This document shows, piece after piece, positions 43,831 to 53,150 of a stretch of 64,000 nucleotides of DNA. Source of the stretch: Planctomycetota bacterium (GTDB lineage: Bacteria; Planctomycetota; PLA2; JAEUHO01); assembly GCA_020851795.1 (NCBI GenBank), contig JADZCA010000028.1, forward strand, positions 1 through 64,000. The letters run 5' to 3'. Made by a program: the position numbers and the translations under genes. How positions within the stretch are numbered: the first letter of the stretch is position 1; every line of letters begins with the position of its first letter. Below the pieces are notes generated by a model, which did no database searches, was not told where the DNA came from, and worked only from the letters and a program-made list of their open reading frames with translations.

Positions 43831-45717
43831 TCAGGGGCCCCGAGGGACCTCGACCCAGAACCAGTCGTGGCGGCGCGGCGGGGCGAGCGGCGAGGGGCCC
43901 TCCCGCACCGGGCGGCCTGCCACGAGGGCGCGCAGCCCGTGCTCGACCGGGCTCGCCGAGCGGAGAGGGTCGAGGCGGTGCACCACGACGGAGGCGCCCA
44001 CGCCCCGCAGGAGAGCCGCGAGGCGCGCGGGGTCGCCGAGGTCGGCCTCGAGCGCGAGGCCGTTGCGCACCTCGTCGCTCGAGGTTCCCCGAGGCCCCGC
44101 GAGGCCCGCGGGCGCGCCGACGACGAGCGCACGGCCGGGTGCGTCCTCCGCGGCGTCCCACGCGGCGACGTGCACCCGACCGTCCGCCGCGAAGTCGTGC
44201 CCGACCGGCAGCGCCCCGCCGACCGCCCACGAGGCCACGGCCGCGACACGGCCGGCCGCGCGGTCGGCGTCGCGGATCGCGAGCGCCACGAGGGCCACCC
44301 CGAGCACGGCGACCGCGGGGCGCAGGCGGGGCCACGCCGTCGCGAGGCGCGACGCGCCCACCGCCGCGGCGACCGCGGCCCACGCGAAGACGGCGTACCC
44401 GAAGCGCACGTAGGGGACGACGAGGCCCCACGCCGCCCAGGCGAGCAGGCCGCCGGCGAGCAGGCCGCTCGCCTCGCGGCGGCGTCGCCGGGTGAGGGCC
44501 GCCGGGGCCAGCGCCAGCAGCCAGACCGGCAGCTCGAACGCGAAGGCGCCGTCGAGGGCGCCGTGCAGCGTCCCCGTCAGCGGCAGCCACGGGCCCCGCG
44601 CGAGGCCGGTCTGCTCGAGGACGGTCGTCGTCGTGGCGCGCACGACGGCGGGGTCGGCCCACCCCGACCCGAACGACCCGGCGAGCGCCGGGAACACCGG
44701 GCTCCCCGTGGTCAGGAGCGCGCGCAGGGCCCAAGGCGCGGCGACGAGCGCGGCGACGCCGCACGCGAGCGCCGTCGGACGGGCCCCGGCGCGGCGGCCG
44801 AGCCCGACGAGGAGGACGAGCGCGGTCGCGACGACGAACGCGAGGCCCGTCAGCTTCGCGTTCGCCGCGAACCCCGCGCAGAGCCCGGCCGCGAGGGCGG
44901 CGTGGCCGCCTTCGCCGCGCACGGCGCGGGCCGCGGAGGCGAGCGCGACGAAGCCGTAGAGCCCGACCCACAGGTCGATCGACGCCGTGCCCGCGAGGTC
45001 GGCGACCACGGGCGCGGCGAGCCACAGCGTCGCGACCGCGCTGGCCGCGCGGGGGCCGACGCGGCGTCGCACTTCGGCGGACAGCGCGGCCGCGAGCGCG
45101 AGCGACGCGAGCGCGTGGAGGAGCGCGGGGCCGCCGGGCGGCGCGCCGCGCCACGACGCCAGCGCGGGCGCGACGAGCAGGTCGGCCCCCAAGCGGCCCT
45201 CGCCGTCGAGCAGACCGACGGTGGGCCCCGCGCCGTCGGCCCAGAGGCGGAACGCGGCAGGGAGGTGGTACGCGAGGGCGTCCCAGCCGGTCTCGGGCGC
45301 GCACGCCGAGAGGACCTGGAAGGCCGCGAGCACGAGCGGGGGCGCGAGCCAGCGACGACCCTCCGCGTCCGGCGCCGCGGGAAGACCGGCCGCCGCCCCC
45401 CGTCGCCCGCGCGCGACGCAAAACCCGGCGAGCGCGCAGAGGCACGCGACGCCGCACGACGTCGAGAGGCCCGGCGCGAGCCCGCGGGTCGCGCCGAGCG
45501 CGGCGGCGGCGAACAGCGCGAGCGAGGCGGTGCCCGTCCCCAGCGCCGTCGCGTAGGCGAAGCCCTCGACGCCCCGATCGGGGACGCCGAGGCGCCGCGC
45601 GAGCCCTCGCCCGAGCAGGACGTAGCCGACGGCCAGCACGACGTAGGCCGCGAGCGCGCCCGCGACGAGCCCAGGCGGTGCGGACGAGGCGTCGGCGAGC
45701 AGCGGGACCGTCGTCAC
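43831..45717 (-). CDS. GT-C-type polytopic membrane protein
   Basis: A 628-residue protein with at least twelve hydrophobic helices and a C-terminal soluble part of about 120 residues. A loop with PETGWDALAYHLPAAFRLW resembles the acidic-motif loop of GT-C glycosyltransferases that use lipid-linked donors. The GTG start overlaps the stop of the 39-codon gene by 4 nt. A gap of 113 nt follows before the aminotransferase; only short palindromes are seen there. Confidence 0.65.
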   Translation of the reverse strand: MTTVPLLADASSAPPGLVAGALAAYVVLAVGYVLLGRGLARRLGVPDRGVEGFAYATALGTGTASLALFAAAALGATRGLAPGLSTSCGVACLCALAGFCVARGRRGAAAGLPAAPDAEGRRWLAPPLVLAAFQVLSACAPETGWDALAYHLPAAFRLWADGAGPTVGLLDGEGRLGADLLVAPALASWRGAPPGGPALLHALASLALAAALSAEVRRRVGPRAASAVATLWLAAPVVADLAGTASIDLWVGLYGFVALASAARAVRGEGGHAALAAGLCAGFAANAKLTGLAFVVATALVLLVGLGRRAGARPTALACGVAALVAAPWALRALLTTGSPVFPALAGSFGSGWADPAVVRATTTTVLEQTGLARGPWLPLTGTLHGALDGAFAFELPVWLLALAPAALTRRRRREASGLLAGGLLAWAAWGLVVPYVRFGYAVFAWAAVAAAVGASRLATAWPRLRPAVAVLGVALVALAIRDADRAAGRVAAVASWAVGGALPVGHDFAADGRVHVAAWDAAEDAPGRALVVGAPAGLAGPRGTSSDEVRNGLALEADLGDPARLAALLRGVGASVVVHRLDPLRSASPVEHGLRALVAGRPVREGPSPLAPPRRHDWFWVEVPRGP

Positions 45718-45833
45718 GGTCGTCCCAGCGGGAGGACGTGGGCGCGGGCCAGCGCGTACGCGAGCAGCACGAGCAGCGCCCAGACGAGGGCGAGGCGCGG
45801 GGCCCGGGGCGACGTCGGATCGGGGTCGCTCAC
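45714..45833 (-). CDS. 39-residue single-pass membrane microprotein
   Basis: A 39-residue ORF beginning GTG at 45833. The start overlaps the GT2 stop by 4 nt (GTGA) and its stop overlaps the GT-C start by 4 nt, so it is threaded between two real genes by two translation-coupling junctions. The protein is a short polar Pro/Asp N-terminus (SDPDPTSPRAP) and one hydrophobic helix (LALVWALLVLLAYALARA). It could be a subunit or regulator of the neighbouring GT-C protein. I recognise no family. Confidence 0.65.
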   Translation of the reverse strand: MSDPDPTSPRAPRLALVWALLVLLAYALARAHVLPLGRP

Positions 45834-46819
45834 GGGCGGGGCCCCGCGGCGGGACGGCGCGCGCGGCGGGCGAGCGCGCGCGCGAGCGGGCCGATCAGCG
45901 GGACGCGTGCGAGCGTCTTGCGGCGCCGTTTGGCGCGGTACTCCCGCCAGAGCCGTCCGTCCACGACGGCGGGATGGCGCGCGCGGGCGCGGGCGGCGAC
46001 CTGCGCGGCCTCGCGCGGGTCGTGGTCGAGCAGGTCGAGCGCGAGGTCCATCGCGAGGTCGGCGAGCACCGGGGCCGCGACGTCCTCGGGCACGAGGCGC
46101 CGCGGCGGGTCGCCGCCCTCGACCGTGGCCTCGCGCAGCGCCAGCCGCGCCCGCTTGAACCCCACCGTGCGGCTCGCCTGGCCCGCGTGGACGCGGTAGC
46201 GCAGGACGACGTCGGGGACCGCGTGGGGGAGCACGCCGCGCGCGACGAGGCGCAGCCACATCCCGCGGTCGTCGGAGCCGCCGTGCGCGCGGTCCTCCGG
46301 GAACCCGCCGGCCACGACGAGGTCGGCGCGGCGCACCAGCACCTGCCCGGGCGTCGTGATCCCCAGCCGGGCCCACGCCTCGACGTAGTCGGCCGCCGGC
46401 CGGTGGCCGGGCGGCGGGGACGTCTCGCCGCCGTCGGGCGAGGGGCCCCACCACGAGAGCGCCCCGTAGACGAAGCGCGACGGGGCCTCGAGCAGCGCCG
46501 GCACCCGCACCTCGAGCGAGCGGGGCGTCAGGGCGTCGTCGTGGTCGAGGAAGGCGACGAGGTCGCCGCGGGCCGCCGCGATCCCGATGTTGCGCGCGCG
46601 TCCCACCCCGCCGTTGCGCGACGGGATCACGCGCACCGCGGGGCCGGCGAAGGACCGCGCGAGCGCGAGCGACCCGTCGCGCGAGCCGTCGTCCACGACG
46701 ATCAGCTCGACCGGAGCCCACGTCTGCTCGAGCACCGAGCGCACCGCGTCGTGAAGGGTCCGCTCGCCGTCGAAGACGGGGAGGACGACCGAGACGAGGG
46801 GGCGGTGGTCGGAGGACAC
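45830..46819 (-). CDS. GT2 glycosyltransferase
   Basis: A 329-residue family 2 enzyme. VSVVLPVFDGERTL, LIVVDDGSRDGS, RNGGVGRARNIGIAAARG and FLDHDDALTP (DHD, the DxD) are intact; GGSDDRGMWLRLVARG supplies the catalytic base region. The basic C-terminus (RRRKTLARVPLIGPLARALARR) may bind the membrane. First gene of the minus operon; a TATCAT -10-like hexamer (46841-46846) lies 21 nt before the GTG. Confidence 0.87.
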   Translation of the reverse strand: MSSDHRPLVSVVLPVFDGERTLHDAVRSVLEQTWAPVELIVVDDGSRDGSLALARSFAGPAVRVIPSRNGGVGRARNIGIAAARGDLVAFLDHDDALTPRSLEVRVPALLEAPSRFVYGALSWWGPSPDGGETSPPPGHRPAADYVEAWARLGITTPGQVLVRRADLVVAGGFPEDRAHGGSDDRGMWLRLVARGVLPHAVPDVVLRYRVHAGQASRTVGFKRARLALREATVEGGDPPRRLVPEDVAAPVLADLAMDLALDLLDHDPREAAQVAARARARHPAVVDGRLWREYRAKRRRKTLARVPLIGPLARALARRARRPAAGPRP

Positions 46820-46869
46820 GGTCGGGGCGCGCTCGCGGGCATGATAGGCGGCCGGCCCCCGGGCGCCCC

Positions 46870-47778
46870 ATGAGCACCTACGACCGCGCGGCGATCGACC
46901 TGACCAACGAACGTTCCTCGTGGACCCACGTGGTCCGCGCGGTCGGGCGCGAGCGCACCGTGCTCGACCTCGGCTGCTGGGACGGGCTGCTCCTCCACAC
47001 GCTGCGCGCCGTGGCCGCGTGCCGCGGGGTCGGGCTCGAGCGCGACCGCGACGCCGCGGCGCGCGCACGCGCGCGGGGCCTCGAGGTCGTCGAGGGCAGC
47101 CTCGACGACCCGGCGTGGCCCGACGCGCTCGGCGGGCGCCGCTTCGACGTCGTCGTGCTCGCCGACGTGCTCGAGCACACGGTCGAGCCCGTGCGCGTGC
47201 TGCGCGCCGTGCGCGAGCGCTGCCTCGCGCCGGGCGGCCGCGTGGTCGTGTCGGTGCCGAACATGGTGCACGGGAGCGTGCGGCTCTCGGTGCTGTCGGG
47301 CGAGATCGAGCGGCGCGACGCGGGCCTGCTCGACCGCACGCACCTGCACCTGTGGACGCGCCGCGGGCTGCTCGAGGTGGTGGGCGCCGCGGGCCTCGCC
47401 CCGACCGAGGAGCGCGTCGTCGAGCGGCCGCGCGACCCCGACGTCGTCGCGCAGGTGCTGCACCGCGGGGGCTACACCGACGCGGCGCTCGCGCGCTTCC
47501 TCGTCGAGGACCCGTCGTGCCGGGCGTTCCAGTACGTCTGGACGCTCGCGCCCGGCGTGCCCGCGCCGACGGCGGAGGGCGCCCCGCCCGCGGCGCGCGA
47601 CGCGCTGCGGGCCGGCGACCGCGTCGTGCGGCGGCAGGCCCAGAAGATCCGCGCGCTCGAGGAGCGAGTCCGCGTGCTCGAGCAGCGGGGCCCGTGGCGC
47701 TTCGTGCGCTACGTCACGCTGCGGTGGCGCCAGCGCCGCGAGCGCCGCGCCGCCGAGGCCGCACGCCGCAAGCCGTGA
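46870..47778 (+). CDS. Class I SAM-dependent methyltransferase
   Basis: A 302-residue protein. Motif I is VLDLGCWDGLLLHTL, followed by GVGLERDRDA, and VVVLADVLEHTVEPVRVL is the motif IV/helix region. The C-terminal about 50 residues form a basic coiled coil (QKIRALEERVRVLEQRG) instead of the usual end, perhaps for association with the membrane or a glycosyltransferase. Its last 65 nt overlap the 3' end of the convergent membrane-protein gene. Confidence 0.83.
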   Translation: MSTYDRAAIDLTNERSSWTHVVRAVGRERTVLDLGCWDGLLLHTLRAVAACRGVGLERDRDAAARARARGLEVVEGSLDDPAWPDALGGRRFDVVVLADVLEHTVEPVRVLRAVRERCLAPGGRVVVSVPNMVHGSVRLSVLSGEIERRDAGLLDRTHLHLWTRRGLLEVVGAAGLAPTEERVVERPRDPDVVAQVLHRGGYTDAALARFLVEDPSCRAFQYVWTLAPGVPAPTAEGAPPAARDALRAGDRVVRRQAQKIRALEERVRVLEQRGPWRFVRYVTLRWRQRRERRAAEAARRKP

Positions 47779-49984
47779 CGAGGACAAGGAGCAGCCCCGC
47801 GTGGAGCGACGTCGGGCGCGGCGGGGGCGGAGGCACGATCGCGACCCGGTGCTCGCCGGCCTCGCGGACGGGCACCACGACGAGCCCCATCACGTCGGGC
47901 CGGGCCGCCGCGAGGGCGCCGTCCACGGTGGCCGTGGTCCCGGGCAGCCACGCCTCGTCGAGGCGCAACCAGCCCGCCGACGGCACGCGCACGAGGAGGT
48001 CGCGGCCGCGGTCGTCACGCCGGTCGAGGATCGTGACGCAGCCGGGCCGCGGCGCCGGGTCGTCGTGGTCGGGGAGCGCGGGACCCTCGCCGCCGAGCAC
48101 CACCCGCCGCAGCGCCGAGGGCGCCGAGCCCTCGGGCGGGGCCGTCGCCGCCGCCCACGCCAGCACGAGGTCGGGCGTGGGCGCGTCCGACGCGGGGCCC
48201 GCGTCGGCGCGGTCCGCGAAGCGCACCCGCGGCTGCGGGGCGAGCCGGACGGCGTCGGGGCGCAGGCCCCGGCGGCCGACGCGGCGCACCGAGGTCACGC
48301 CGAGCGCCCCGAGGTGCTCGCGCAGCGCGCGGTCGCGCAGCGTCGGGTCGGCCGCCACCGCCTCGAGGGTCGCGACGAGCATCCCGTAGGCGGCCGGCGC
48401 CCCCTCGCGAAAGCCACCGGTGAGGACGCGCAGCGGCGACTCGGGGCTCGCCTGCCACTCGCCGACCGTCACCTCGCCGTCGTCGCCTTCGACGAGCAGC
48501 ACGGTGCGGCCGTTCCCCTGCGACGCCTGCTCGACCGCGAGGTCGCGGGCGAGGCCTTCGAGGTCGGACCGGTAGGGCGACGCCAGCGACCCGAGCGCGA
48601 GGTCGGCGAGGAGCAGCGCTGCGACCGCGGTCGTGGCGACGGCGCCGGCCCTCGCGGCCCCGCGCCCGAGCGCGACCGCGACGAGCGGCACGAGCGTCGC
48701 CGGCAGCAGCAGGAGCGCGCGCTCCCGGACGAAGCCGGGCCCGCACCACGCGACGACGGTGGCGGCGAGGAGCACGAACAGCCAGGGCCGGCGGCCGTGC
48801 GCGTCCCCACGCAGCGCGCCCGCCACCGCGAGCAGCAGCACGACCACGCTGGCGTACCCCGTCGCGGTGGCGACGGGCGTGGGCGACCACGCCACGAGGA
48901 AGCGCAGCGCGTCGGGGTTGGGAGGGCCGGGGCGCACGAGCGCGAGCGGGCCGGGCGCGCCCGCCGCCCGCGGCAGCCCTTCGACGAACCAGGCGGTGAG
49001 CAGCGGCGAGGCCAGCAGCGTCGCAGTGGCGAGCGCGACGAACCCTCCGAGCAGCGTCGCACCGAGCGCGCGCGAGCCCTGCGCCGCCGCGGCGACGAAG
49101 GCGAGCGCGGCGAGCACGCCGACCTGCGTCGCGTAGGCGGGGTGCGCCCACGCGAGCAGCGCGACGACCGCGCCGAGCCGCCGCCCGGCGAGCCGGCCCT
49201 CGCCGCGCCCGGTGCGCACGGCCTCGGCGAGCGCGAGCGGGGCCAGCGCGACGACGGGCGCCGCGGTGAGGCTGCCGAGGTGCGCGAGCGTGCGCACGAA
49301 GAAGGGCGAGGCGCCGTAGGCGAGCCCCGCCAGCAGCGCGACGCCGGGCCGCGCGCCCGTCGTGCGCGCGAGCCGGTACGCGGCCGGGGCGGCGAGGAGG
49401 TGCCACGTCGCCGCCACCGCCTTGACCGCGAGCCGCGGGTCGTCGAGCGCGAGCGAGAGCGCGCCCGCGGGGAGGTAGAACGCGGCGCCGTACCACCGCA
49501 GGAGCGGGAAGCCGAGGTACCACGCCTCGGAGTACGCCGGCCAGCGGCCGGCGCGCAGCTCGTCGGCGACGAGGGCGACGTGGCCCGCGTGCAGGCGCAG
49601 GTCGAAGCCGAACAGCGCGCCCGGCGAGGCGTGCCAGCGGAGGAACGTCCACGACGCCACGAGAAGGAGCGCGAGCCGCCCCGCGCGCGTGGGCGGGACG
49701 AGGGCGCCGAGGCCCTCGGGCGCCCTCGAGGCCCGACGGACGGCCCGCAGCGTGAGCACGACGGCGGCCGCGAGCCCGAGCAGCGCGGCCGCGGCGTCGG
49801 CGCCGAAGGTCGTCGCGAGCGCGCGCGCGACCGCGCCCGCCGAGGCCGAGCCGTGCTCCGCCGCGAGCGTCTTGCCCCGGTCCACCCACCCGACCTGGAG
49901 CACCGTCGCCGCCGCCGCGGCGAGCGCGGCGGGCAGGAGCAGCCCGCCGGCGCGGCGCGCGGACGGGGGTGCCTCGCCCGTCAC
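47714..49984 (-). CDS. Large polytopic membrane protein (GT-C/YfhO-like)
   Basis: A 756-residue protein with about twelve to fourteen hydrophobic helices and a soluble C-terminal domain (about 470-730), ending with another hydrophobic helix. A short loop with FDLRLHAGHVALVADELRAGRWP resembles the early loop of YfhO-like and other GT-C membrane glycosyltransferases. The GTG start overlaps the ABC exporter stop by 4 nt. The open frame continues far upstream, but that part is antisense to the ABC exporter. The product may glycosylate a lipid or polymer flipped by the exporter. Confidence 0.7.
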   Translation of the reverse strand: MTGEAPPSARRAGGLLLPAALAAAAATVLQVGWVDRGKTLAAEHGSASAGAVARALATTFGADAAAALLGLAAAVVLTLRAVRRASRAPEGLGALVPPTRAGRLALLLVASWTFLRWHASPGALFGFDLRLHAGHVALVADELRAGRWPAYSEAWYLGFPLLRWYGAAFYLPAGALSLALDDPRLAVKAVAATWHLLAAPAAYRLARTTGARPGVALLAGLAYGASPFFVRTLAHLGSLTAAPVVALAPLALAEAVRTGRGEGRLAGRRLGAVVALLAWAHPAYATQVGVLAALAFVAAAAQGSRALGATLLGGFVALATATLLASPLLTAWFVEGLPRAAGAPGPLALVRPGPPNPDALRFLVAWSPTPVATATGYASVVVLLLAVAGALRGDAHGRRPWLFVLLAATVVAWCGPGFVRERALLLLPATLVPLVAVALGRGAARAGAVATTAVAALLLADLALGSLASPYRSDLEGLARDLAVEQASQGNGRTVLLVEGDDGEVTVGEWQASPESPLRVLTGGFREGAPAAYGMLVATLEAVAADPTLRDRALREHLGALGVTSVRRVGRRGLRPDAVRLAPQPRVRFADRADAGPASDAPTPDLVLAWAAATAPPEGSAPSALRRVVLGGEGPALPDHDDPAPRPGCVTILDRRDDRGRDLLVRVPSAGWLRLDEAWLPGTTATVDGALAAARPDVMGLVVVPVREAGEHRVAIVPPPPPRPTSLHAGLLLVLVTACGVRPRRRGARGAGATAA

Positions 49985-51825
49985 GGGGCCGCGTCGGCCG
50001 CGCGCGCCTCGTCGGACTCGAGGTCGTCCACGCCGCGGCGCACCATCCGGGCGTAGGCTCCGTCGCGCGCGAGCAGCGTCGCGTGGTCGCCCCGTTCGAC
50101 GACGCGCCCGCCGGCGAGCAGCACGATCTCGTCGGCGGCCCGCACCGTCGAGAGCCGGTGGGCGATGACGAGCACCGCGCGGTGGGCCGCCGCGCGCGCG
50201 AGCGCCTGCGTGACCGCGTGCTCGCTCTCGGCGTCGAGGTGGCTCGTCGGCTCGTCGAAGACGAGCAGGCTCGGGTCGGCGACGAGGGCGCGCGCGATCG
50301 ACAGCCGCTGCTTCTCGCCGCCGGAGAGGCGCGAGCCCTGGTCGCCCAGCCGCGTGTCGAGCCCCTCGGGCAGCCGTCGCACCACCTCGGCGACCGCCGC
50401 CGCCTCGAGCGCGGCCCACAGGTGCGCGTCGTCGGCGTCGGGCGCGACGAGGCGGAGGTTGTCGCGCACCGAGCGGTCGAAGAGCCGCGGCTCCTGCGGC
50501 ACGAGGCCCACGCGTCGCCGCCACGCGTCGCCGGCGAACGAGGCGAGGTCCTCGCCGTCCACGGTGACGCGTCCCTCGGTCGGGCGTCGCAGGCCGAGGA
50601 GCAGGTCCACGATCGTGGACTTGCCCGCGCCCGAGGGCCCGACGAGCGCGGTCGTGCGCCCGGGCGCGAGCACGACGTCCACGCCGTCGAGGACGACGGG
50701 GCGGTCGGGGGCGTAGCGGAAGCGGACCCGCTCGAGCGCGACGCGGCGCGGGCCGGGCGCGACCGGGCGGCCGCCGTCGGGCTCGGGCGCGGTCGCGGGG
50801 TCGTGCAGGAACGCGTCCACGACCGGCACCGACGAGAGGTCGGCGGCGAGGGCGGCCCGCGTGCTCGGCAGCTGGAGGAAGCGCGGGAGCAGGCGGTAGA
50901 AGGTGAAGACGTAGGTGAGCAGCGGCGCGGGCCCGCCCCCGCCGCGCAGCGGGAGCAGCGTCGAGCCCAGCCAGAGGATGCCGAGCACGACGATCGCCCC
51001 GCACAGCTCGCTCGCGGGCGGGATCGCGTCGAGCGCGCCGCGCTGGCGCCGCTGGGTCTCGAGGTAGGCGCGGTCGGCCGCGTCGAAGCGCTCGACCGCG
51101 TCGTCGGTGCGGCCCAGCGCCTTGACGAGCTTGAGCGCGGTCAGCGTCTCGTGCACCGCGCCCGCGAGCGGGCGGCTCTCGTCGCGCATGCGCCGCGCGT
51201 AGCGTTCGACCGGGCGGCGCAGCAGGCGGATGGTGCCCGCGGTGAGCAGCAGGAAGGTCAGCGCGGCGAGGGTGAGCGCGGGCGCCATGTAGAAGAGCAG
51301 CGCGAGGTAGCAGGCCGCCATCGCCGCCACCACCGCGAGCTGGACGAAGCCCGTGACCGCGCGCGAGAGCCGCTCCGTCTCGCGCAGGATGAGGGCGTCG
51401 TGCTCGCCCGCGCCGCGGGGGTCGAGCCACGCCATCGGCGCGCGCGCGACGCGTTCGAACACGCGCCGCCGCGCCGTGCCCTGCACCTCGGCCCCGACCC
51501 GCTCGCGCAGCGAGGCCGACCACCACCACACGAGGCCGCGGATCGCGATGCCCGCGAGGATGAGCGCGACGAGCACGGCCCGCTGCCCGTCGGGGGGCAG
51601 GCCGCGCAGCAGCGGGAGCACGCGGGAGAAGGGCCCGAGCCGCTCGGGCAGGCCTTGGTCGGACACCGAGAGCAGCACCATGAGGAGGCCGAGCGAGGCG
51701 ACCTCGAAGGCGCTGGCGAGGCCGCCGAGCAGCACCGAGACGGCCACCGGGCCGCGATGGGGCGCGAGCCAGGCGAGCAGGGGGCGCCATGCGCGCCGGT
51801 CGGCGTCGTCGGTCTGGGCCGCCAC
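49981..51825 (-). CDS. MsbA/PglK-type ABC exporter
   Basis: A 614-residue half-transporter. Six TM helices (about 25-320) are followed by the ATPase domain: Walker A GPSGAGKST, Q-loop VPQEP, signature LSGGEKQR, Walker B LLVFDEPTSHLD and H-loop AHRLS. It is probably a lipid or lipid-linked oligosaccharide flippase and could replace the missing Wzx in this locus. The GTG start follows a TACCAT -10 hexamer by 9 nt. It is co-transcribed with the large membrane protein downstream. Confidence 0.9.
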   Translation of the reverse strand: MAAQTDDADRRAWRPLLAWLAPHRGPVAVSVLLGGLASAFEVASLGLLMVLLSVSDQGLPERLGPFSRVLPLLRGLPPDGQRAVLVALILAGIAIRGLVWWWSASLRERVGAEVQGTARRRVFERVARAPMAWLDPRGAGEHDALILRETERLSRAVTGFVQLAVVAAMAACYLALLFYMAPALTLAALTFLLLTAGTIRLLRRPVERYARRMRDESRPLAGAVHETLTALKLVKALGRTDDAVERFDAADRAYLETQRRQRGALDAIPPASELCGAIVVLGILWLGSTLLPLRGGGGPAPLLTYVFTFYRLLPRFLQLPSTRAALAADLSSVPVVDAFLHDPATAPEPDGGRPVAPGPRRVALERVRFRYAPDRPVVLDGVDVVLAPGRTTALVGPSGAGKSTIVDLLLGLRRPTEGRVTVDGEDLASFAGDAWRRRVGLVPQEPRLFDRSVRDNLRLVAPDADDAHLWAALEAAAVAEVVRRLPEGLDTRLGDQGSRLSGGEKQRLSIARALVADPSLLVFDEPTSHLDAESEHAVTQALARAAAHRAVLVIAHRLSTVRAADEIVLLAGGRVVERGDHATLLARDGAYARMVRRGVDDLESDEARAADAAP

Positions 51826-51834
51826 GGTCCCGGG

Positions 51835-51840
51835 ATGGTA
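51835..51840 (-). promoter_or_regulatory. -10 element TACCAT of the ABC exporter gene
   Basis: On the minus strand TACCAT ends 9 nt before the GTG at 51825, giving a predicted leader of about 3 nt. No clear -35 is seen. Confidence 0.45.
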
Positions 51841-51901
51841 TGCCAACCTCGCCCGCGCGCCGACTTGCCGACGCACGCGGCCCGCCCGTCCGGGAGCGAC
51901 C

Positions 51902-53074
51902 GTGCTCGTCCTCGTCTGCCGCAGCCACCCCGAGCCGACGCAGACGTTCCACCGCCGGACGGCGGCGGCGATGGCCGCCGAGGGGGTCGCGGTGGAGCGG
52001 TGGGCGCTGCGCCGCGCGCGCGGCGCAGCCGCCTCCTCCGACGACGGGACGCGGTTCCTGCGCGACGCGCGTCCGTGCCGCACGCGGGCGCTGCTGCGCC
52101 ACCCCCTGCGCTCGCTCGGCGCGCTCGTCGGCCTCGTGGCGCGGGCCCGGCGGCGCGACAAGGAGGGCGGGCGGCTCGGGGCGCTCGCCGCCTGGGCGGA
52201 CGGGCTCGCGCTCGCCGACCACGTGCGGCGGCGCGGCGACGTGACGCGGCTCCACGCGCAGTTCGCGTCGTGGGAGGCGAGCGCCGCGGCGGTGGCGTCG
52301 CGCCTGACCGGCGTGCCCTTTTCTTTCGAGGTGCACAACCCCTACACGTGGGTCGCCGCGCCGGGCGCGCTGGCCGCCAAGGTGCGCGCCGCCGACGTCG
52401 TCACCGCGATCTCGCAGGAAGCGCGCCGTCGCGTCGCGGCGCTCGTGCCGGCCGCCACGGCGAAGGTGCGGGTCGTGCGGTGCGGCGTGGACGTCGAGCA
52501 CCCGCCGCGCCCCTCGCCGGCCACGCCGCGCTTCGACGTGGTCGCCGTGGGCAGCCTCGTGCCCCGCAAGGGCCACGAGGTGCTCGTGAAGGCGGCGGCG
52601 CGGCTCGCCGCACGGCGCCCGGGCCTGCGCGTCGCCGTCGTCGGCGACGGGCCGCTGCGGGCCTCGCTCGAGGCGCTCGCACGCGCGCTCGACGCCCCGG
52701 TCACGTTCCTCGGCGCGCGCCCGGAGGACGAGGCGGGGGCGATCACCGCCGCCGCGACGGTGGCCTGCCTCGCCTGCGTCGTGGCGGCCGACGGCGACGA
52801 GGACGGCGTGCCCGTCGCGCTGCTCGAGGCGATGGCCGCGGGAGTGCCGGTCGTCTCGACGCCGGTCGGCGGCATCGCCGAGCTGCTCGAGGACGGCCGT
52901 GCGGGCGTGCTGGTGGCTCCGCACGACGCGGTGGGGCTCGCTTCGGCGCTCGATCGACTCCTCGGCGACGCGGCGCTGCGCGCGCGGCTGGCCGCCGCGG
53001 GACGCGACGCGGTGGTCGCCCGCCACGACCTGTCGGCCTGCGCCCGCGACCTCGCCGCCGCGCTCGGCGCGTAG
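51902..53074 (+). CDS. GT4-type glycosyltransferase
   Basis: A 390-residue GT-B protein with GGGAG 5 nt before the GTG. The N-terminus VLVLVCRSHPEPTQTFHRRT resembles exopolysaccharide GT4 enzymes that begin SETFI. LHAQFASWEASAAAVASRLTGVPFSFEVHNPYTW is the acceptor-side block, and DEDGVPVALLEAMAAGVPVVSTPVGGIAELL carries the E-x7-E donor motif. First gene of region 7. Confidence 0.9.
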   Translation: MLVLVCRSHPEPTQTFHRRTAAAMAAEGVAVERWALRRARGAAASSDDGTRFLRDARPCRTRALLRHPLRSLGALVGLVARARRRDKEGGRLGALAAWADGLALADHVRRRGDVTRLHAQFASWEASAAAVASRLTGVPFSFEVHNPYTWVAAPGALAAKVRAADVVTAISQEARRRVAALVPAATAKVRVVRCGVDVEHPPRPSPATPRFDVVAVGSLVPRKGHEVLVKAAARLAARRPGLRVAVVGDGPLRASLEALARALDAPVTFLGARPEDEAGAITAAATVACLACVVAADGDEDGVPVALLEAMAAGVPVVSTPVGGIAELLEDGRAGVLVAPHDAVGLASALDRLLGDAALRARLAAAGRDAVVARHDLSACARDLAAALGA

Positions 53075-53138
53075 GTGACCGCGCCGCGTGCGCCGAGGCG
53101 CCCGCGCGAAAGGCTCGCCGTCGGCGTTTTGGGCGCGC

Positions 53139-53144
53139 TACGCT
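53139..53144 (+). promoter_or_regulatory. -10 element TACGCT, predicted leaderless start
   Basis: TACGCT ends 6 nt before the GTG at 53151. The 76-nt gap after the previous gene has no Shine-Dalgarno site and no obvious -35. Confidence 0.5.
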
Positions 53145-53150
53145 CGCGAC

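Noticed and set aside
49985..53026. Upstream part of a 1770-codon open frame on the minus strand
   Set aside because: Only the segment 47714-49984 has membrane-protein composition and a coupled GTG start. The rest is low-complexity Arg/Ala/Gly sequence antisense to, or out of frame with, the ABC exporter and GT4 genes, a result of high GC.
53088..53150. Upstream in-frame ATG for the GT4 gene at 53151
   Set aside because: The added 21 residues are not GT4-like, and the ATG lies upstream of the TACGCT element. The GTG directly precedes the conserved first strand.
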